This document shows positions 60,099 through 64,000 of a DNA stretch of 64,000 nucleotides, one piece after another; position 1 is the first letter of the stretch; every line of letters starts with the position of its first letter. Position numbers and translations under genes: made by a program. Where the stretch lies: assembly GCF_011601275.1 (NCBI RefSeq), contig NZ_JAAOLY010000012.1, positions 162,849-226,848 of the forward strand, written 5' to 3'. The notes beneath the pieces were generated by a model. It saw only the letters and a program-made list of their open reading frames with translations, did not search any database and had not been told where the DNA came from. Source of the stretch: Janthinobacterium lividum (GTDB lineage: Bacteria; Pseudomonadota; Gammaproteobacteria; Burkholderiales; Burkholderiaceae_D).

Positions 60099-60212
60099 GC
60101 TCAACCTTTCACTGTGCCCAGAAAACGCGCCGCATGCACGACAGGATGCGCGACATGCTCGCAAGCAATTATCGCATGCGTCGCGCCGCCACGCGCACAC
60201 TGCGCCCGCGCC

Positions 60213-61601
60213 TCAGTCGCGTTGCGGTAGCGGCGGAAAGCGCACCTGGCGCCACTGCCGCATGCGCTGCTGCGCTTCTTGCAGCTGTGCCGGCTCCAGC
60301 CTGGTGGCAACCGCCTCCCTGGCCCTGGCCGCCCCGCTGTCGCCCCCCTCGGCCGCCAGTGCCAGCCACATATAGCCGCAGACGGGGTCCCTCTCCACGC
60401 CGCGCCCGCTGTTGTACATGCCGCCCAGGTTGTACTGGGCCAGAGCATGGCCCTGGCCGGCCGCGCGCGCATACCATTGCACGGCCAGACCATCGTCTTG
60501 CGGCACGCCATGGCCGTTCGCATACATGACGCCCAGGTTATTTTGCGCGCTGGCGTCGCCTTGGTCGGCAGCCGTGCGGTACCAGCGCACGGCGCACACT
60601 TCGTCGCGCTCCACGCCCTGGCCATTGGCATACATCACGCCCAGGTTGAACTGCGCATTCGACGCACCCTGGGCCGCCGCCCTCGCATACCAGTCGAGCG
60701 CCTGACGCAAGTCGCGGGTGACGCCGCGCCCGCCCGCAAACATGCCACCCAGATTGTATTGCGCCATGCAATGGCCTTGCAGGGCGGCGCGCCGGTACCA
60801 TGCGACGGCGCGCGCCTCGTCCTTGTCGACGCCCTGGCCGCGCGCCAGCATCAGGCCCAGGTTGAACTGGGCGTCGGCGTCATCCTGTTCGGCCGCCCGT
60901 TGCAGCCAGGCATAGGCGCGCAGCTGGTCGGGCGCCACGCCCGAGCCTTCCGCATAGGCCACGCCGAGTTGCCGCTGCGCCACGGCCAAGCCCTGGGCGG
61001 CGGCTTGGCGGAACCAGGCCAGTGCCTGCGCATCGCTCTGCACCACGCCCTGGCCACGCTTGTAGACGAGACCCAGGTTCAGCTGCGCTTGCGCATCGCC
61101 CTGCAAGGCTGCCTTGCGGAACCAGGCCAGGGCCAGCGCATCGTTCTTTTTCGCGCCCAGTCCCTGGGCATACGCTTCGCCGAGCAAGGATTGCGCGCTG
61201 GCCACGCCCTGTTCGGACGCGCGGTAAAACCACGCCAGGGCCAGCTCGTCGCTCTGCAGCACACCGCGTCCCTTGCGGTACATCTGCCCCAGGTTTTGCT
61301 GGGCCGACGCATCGCCTTGGGCGGCCGCGCGGCGAAACCATAGCACAGAGTCGGCGTCGCTCTGCGCCACGCCACGGCCATGGTAATACAGGGCGCCCAG
61401 GTGGTTCTGCGCGAACGCCAGCCCTTGCAGCGCGGCCAGGCGCAGCCAGACAAAGGCGCGCGCATCGTCCTGCGCCACGCCTTCGCCCTTTTTGTACATC
61501 AATCCCAGGTTGAACTGGGCGTAGGCATTGCCCTGCTCGGCAGCCGTGCGGAACCAGATATACGCCTGGTGGCTATCTCTGGCAGTATGGTGCTTGTCCA
61601 T
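60213..61601 (-). CDS. Sel1-repeat (SEL1-like TPR) protein
   Basis: The 462-residue protein is built almost entirely of 36-residue Sel1 units: eleven complete copies and a partial twelfth, each following the pattern AW-xx-AA-x-QG-xx-AQ-xx-LG-x-MY-xx-G-xGV-xx-D. No signal peptide is seen, so it is probably cytoplasmic. Sel1 proteins act as scaffolds in signalling or stress responses. The unit sequences are close but not identical, so recombination between them is possible. No partner is suggested by the neighbours. Confidence 0.9.
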   Translation of the reverse strand: MDKHHTARDSHQAYIWFRTAAEQGNAYAQFNLGLMYKKGEGVAQDDARAFVWLRLAALQGLAFAQNHLGALYYHGRGVAQSDADSVLWFRRAAAQGDASAQQNLGQMYRKGRGVLQSDELALAWFYRASEQGVASAQSLLGEAYAQGLGAKKNDALALAWFRKAALQGDAQAQLNLGLVYKRGQGVVQSDAQALAWFRQAAAQGLAVAQRQLGVAYAEGSGVAPDQLRAYAWLQRAAEQDDADAQFNLGLMLARGQGVDKDEARAVAWYRRAALQGHCMAQYNLGGMFAGGRGVTRDLRQALDWYARAAAQGASNAQFNLGVMYANGQGVERDEVCAVRWYRTAADQGDASAQNNLGVMYANGHGVPQDDGLAVQWYARAAGQGHALAQYNLGGMYNSGRGVERDPVCGYMWLALAAEGGDSGAARAREAVATRLEPAQLQEAQQRMRQWRQVRFPPLPQRD

Positions 61602-61712
61602 GTGCGCCCCCCATCCACATCGCGCTTGCCGGCGACACGCGCAAAACGGCGGCCCAGGGCGGCGAAATCGTGTGTTGCTTAAATTTTAAATTCGATGCGG
61701 GGGAAGGACTTG

Positions 61713-61761
61713 AGCGGGCTCAAACGAAATAACAAAATCATATCGTTTTGATGAGCCCGCT
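61713..61761. repeat. Long inverted repeat between exonuclease and Sel1 genes
   Basis: AGCGGGCTC (61713-61721) pairs perfectly with GAGCCCGCT (61753-61761). Inside, AAACGA and TCGTTT can extend the stem with a small bulge. It lies 17 bases after the exonuclease stop (minus strand) and upstream of the Sel1 gene, so a terminator is the simplest reading, although no long T-run follows. Confidence 0.55.
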
Positions 61762-61778
61762 TAGAGAGGAATCGGCAC

Positions 61779-62408
61779 TCAGCGGCGCGATGGATGCTTT
61801 TGCAGGAATTGCGGCACCTTGGCGGCGGCCAGCTTGTTCAGCGATACGAGCAAGTCCGCGTCGACGTCGGCGATGCCGTAGCTGCTGCGCAAATGGCGGC
61901 CGATATGGATCAGCACTTGCGCCGCCACTTCCGCATCGGATTCGGCCCTGTGGGCGGCGCTCTTGAAGGCGATGCCCAGCTGGCTCGACAGCAAGCCCAG
62001 CTTGTAGCTGGCCATGCCGGGAAACACGCGGCGCGACAGTTTTAATGAACATACGAGCGACTGGTGCGCCGGTGTCAGGTTCAGCCTGGCGCTTTCCGCG
62101 CGCAGGAATTTTTCATCGAAACTGGCATTGTGGGCCGACAAGGCATCGCTGCCAATAAAATCCAGCAATTGTGGCACCACCTCGGCCACGGGCGGCGCCT
62201 TGTCCACCATCGCCTGCGTAATGCCCGTCAAGCCCGTGATGAACGAGGGAATGCGCGCATTGCAGTTGATCAGGGTCACGTAACGGTCCGTGATCCGCCC
62301 GCCCTCGATGCGCAGCGCCGCCACTTCCGTGATGCGGTCGCCCATGTCGGGCGACAATCCGGTCGTCTCGAAGTCGATCATGACGATCGGTTTGTCAAAC
62401 ACATTCAT
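61779..62408 (-). CDS. 3'-5' exonuclease, DEDDh family (DnaQ-like)
   Basis: The 209-residue enzyme has the three DnaQ exonuclease motifs: IDFETTGLSP (Exo I), SAHNASFDEKFLRAE (Exo II) and HRAESDAEVAAQ (Exo III), giving Asp, Glu, Asp, Asp and His at the active site. It has no polymerase partner domain and is shorter than the replicative epsilon subunit, so it is a stand-alone exonuclease possibly in repair. The gene follows the Hsp70-like gene by 39 bases. Confidence 0.9.
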   Translation of the reverse strand: MNVFDKPIVMIDFETTGLSPDMGDRITEVAALRIEGGRITDRYVTLINCNARIPSFITGLTGITQAMVDKAPPVAEVVPQLLDFIGSDALSAHNASFDEKFLRAESARLNLTPAHQSLVCSLKLSRRVFPGMASYKLGLLSSQLGIAFKSAAHRAESDAEVAAQVLIHIGRHLRSSYGIADVDADLLVSLNKLAAAKVPQFLQKHPSRR

Positions 62409-62447
62409 GGGGCGCTCTTTCGTGGGTGCGGCAATGGGTGACGATTA

Positions 62448-63698
62448 TCAACCAAATTTACGTACGGCGTCCAGCGCGAGACCTGCGCCAATGCTGCCGA
62501 ACAAGTCACCTTCGACCTTGCGCGCGGCCGGCACCAGGGCGGCGATCTTTTCGCGCAGCAGGCGCACGCCGCTCGAACCACCCGTAAAGAAGACGGTGTC
62601 GACGGCTTCCGGCGCCACACCAGCGTCGCGCAGCAAACGCAGCACGGTTTCTTCCACGGAACCGCACAGGTGGCCGATGGCTTCGTCGAACTGCGTACGT
62701 TTGAGCAACAGGCTTTGCGCGGGCGACAATCGGTCCAGTTCCAGCTGCACTTCGGCCGCGTCGGACAGGGCGATCTTGCCCTCTTCCACTTTCATGGCCA
62801 GCCAGTGGCCGGCGCGCTCGTCGATCAGTTTTTGCAGGCGCCCCATCTTGTCTTGCTCGCGCGCATCGCGGCACACGTCGGCCAGTTGCACCCAGATTTT
62901 CTTCGTGTACGCCAGGTTGATCGTGTGCCACGTCGCCAGGTTGAAATAATAGCTGGACGGCACTTCGCTATTGTTATGCAGGCGGCTGCCATAGCCGAGC
63001 AAAGGCATGACGGAAGACAGGCTCAGGTATTTATCGAAGTCCGTGCCACCGATGTGCACGCCGCCCGTGGCGAGGATGTCATCACGGCGCTCGGCCTTTT
63101 TCGCCCGCTCCGGCGACAAGCGCACCAGCGAAAAGTCGGACGTACCGCCGCCGATGTCGGCGATCAGCACCAGCTCTTCCTTGGCTATCTGCGACTCGTA
63201 ATCGAAGGCGGCGGCAATCGGCTCGAACTGGAAGGCGACATCCTTGAAGCCGACGGAGCGCGCCACTTCGGCCAGGGTGTCCTGCGCCAGCTGGTCCGCT
63301 TGCGCGTTGTCGTCGATAAAGAAGACGGGACGGCCGAACACGGCGGACGAGAATTCGCGGCCGGCGGACTGCTCGGCGCGACGTTTCACTTCACCAATGA
63401 ATTGTGCCAGCAACATACGGAACGGCAGCGCGCGGCCACCGACTTCCGTCTGGCCATCGATGAGGCTCGTGCCCAGCAAGCTTTTAAGCGAGCGCATCAA
63501 GCGCCCCTCGTAACCGGCCAGATAGCCGGCCAGCGCCGCGCGGCCAAAACTGACTTCCTCGTCTTCCGCATTGAAGAAGACGACGGACGGTAAGGTCGTC
63601 TTGCCATCTTCCAGGCCGAGCATGGTGCTCTGCCCGGGACGCGCCCAGCCTACCGTGGAATTTGACGTGCCGAAATCGACGCCGCAAGCATTGGCCAT
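62448..63698 (-). CDS. Hsp70 family protein (YegD-like)
   Basis: The 416-residue protein holds the Hsp70/actin-type ATPase domain only: phosphate-1 CGVDFGTSNSTVGWA, phosphate-2 LIADIGGGTSDFSLVRL and adenosine loop VFFTGGSSGVRLLREKI. The C-terminal substrate-binding domain and lid of DnaK are absent, as in YegD. Chaperone activity of the classic kind is doubtful. It is first in a pair with the exonuclease. Confidence 0.92.
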   Translation of the reverse strand: MANACGVDFGTSNSTVGWARPGQSTMLGLEDGKTTLPSVVFFNAEDEEVSFGRAALAGYLAGYEGRLMRSLKSLLGTSLIDGQTEVGGRALPFRMLLAQFIGEVKRRAEQSAGREFSSAVFGRPVFFIDDNAQADQLAQDTLAEVARSVGFKDVAFQFEPIAAAFDYESQIAKEELVLIADIGGGTSDFSLVRLSPERAKKAERRDDILATGGVHIGGTDFDKYLSLSSVMPLLGYGSRLHNNSEVPSSYYFNLATWHTINLAYTKKIWVQLADVCRDAREQDKMGRLQKLIDERAGHWLAMKVEEGKIALSDAAEVQLELDRLSPAQSLLLKRTQFDEAIGHLCGSVEETVLRLLRDAGVAPEAVDTVFFTGGSSGVRLLREKIAALVPAARKVEGDLFGSIGAGLALDAVRKFG

Positions 63699-63876
63699 GT
63701 CGACCCTTCCCTGAATAAAGGGGCGCTATGATATCAGAAGGCAGGGCTTTGCACCAGCAAAACCCGTTCAGCCCGGTCAACATAACAAGCTTGCTTTGCA
63801 TCAAGTGCCGGCCGCACGCAAAAGATACTCTTAGGAAATTAATGCCGAGCAACTCGGCCAGCTCCCGGAGACCCAT

Positions 63877-64000
63877 CGTGCCCCATGCTCCCCTGCGCCC
63901 CCTGTCCGCTGCCTTGCTGGCGGCTTTCCTCGTTTCCCTGGCCGGCTGCGGCGGCGGTTCGGCCGATAGCCAGGCCGGCGCCGGTTGCAGCTTGCACGGC
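63877..64000 (+). CDS. Lipoprotein, 5' end only (truncated by the window)
   Basis: A GTG start with GGAGA eight bases upstream opens MPHAPLRPLSAALLAAFLVS, then LAGC, a lipobox with lipidated Cys24, and GGGSADSQAGAGCSLHG up to the window edge. The lipoprotein signal is clear. A CSL-type opening after a Gly/Ser linker is reminiscent of S41-type peptidase lipoproteins in this family of bacteria, but too little is present to name it. Confidence 0.65.

Overview
The window looks like a chromosomal segment of a high-GC betaproteobacterium of the Oxalobacteraceae, closest in feel to Janthinobacterium, Massilia or Duganella. The basis is the GC-rich third positions, the Burkholderiales-type order tig-clpP-clpX-lon-hup-tRNA-Asp-ppiD, and the family content (hpnCDE, thrC-moeA-moaD, membrane glucose dehydrogenase). 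The species call is inference. I see no IS element, prophage, integrase or CRISPR array.

Layout. 0.25-5 kb: a TPR response regulator whose receiver lacks the usual phospho-acceptor Asp, a marR-S41 peptidase operon with a palindromic operator, and two orphan small genes. 5-16 kb: a gcd-tetR operon with a candidate TetR operator, an alcohol dehydrogenase divergent from an AraC regulator, 5-oxoprolinase and the NAD(P)HX repair enzyme. 16-27 kb: a housekeeping block for folding and proteolysis (ABC ATPase and esterase, ppiD, two tRNA-Asp, HU, lon, clpX, clpP, trigger factor). 27.5-29.2 kb: a 60-residue peptide with an Asp/His-rich tail directly followed by a HExxH protein resembling peptide beta-hydroxylases, a candidate two-gene RiPP-like system. 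29-34 kb: tRNA-Leu and an RND efflux pair. 34-37 kb: hpnCDE for squalene. 37-39 kb: DUF1700 and GIN-domain envelope genes. 39-44 kb: flavoprotein, moaD, moeA, thrC. 44-49.5 kb: an orphan ATPase, then the kbl-tdh-sdaA threonine/serine catabolic operon opposite its likely XRE-cupin regulator. 49.5-54.7 kb: an intact, tightly overlapped STM4015-STM4014-STM4013-STM4012-STM4011 cluster (LRR, ATP-grasp, phosphatase-fold, two radical SAM enzymes) of unknown product. 54.7-64 kb: prolyl oligopeptidase, a c-di-GMP enzyme, DUF6386/DUF4262, a Sel1-repeat protein, an exonuclease, an Hsp70-like ATPase and the start of a lipoprotein.

Two dispersed repeat families stand out. One is a REP-like palindrome (GTAGGTCGGATTAGCG ... 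CGTAATCCGACA), usually in inverted pairs, which in two places supplies the last codons and the stop of a gene (RR-S/A-D-stop). The other is a nested three-stem hairpin of about 70 nt with a shared core (GTACGAA ... GTACGGCGAG), found twice and each time close to a REP.

The least explained loci are the peptide/HExxH pair (27486-29220) and the STM4011-4015 cluster (49554-54667). Starts were chosen from ribosome-binding sites and family lengths. All family calls come from reading the translated sequence; no database search was run.
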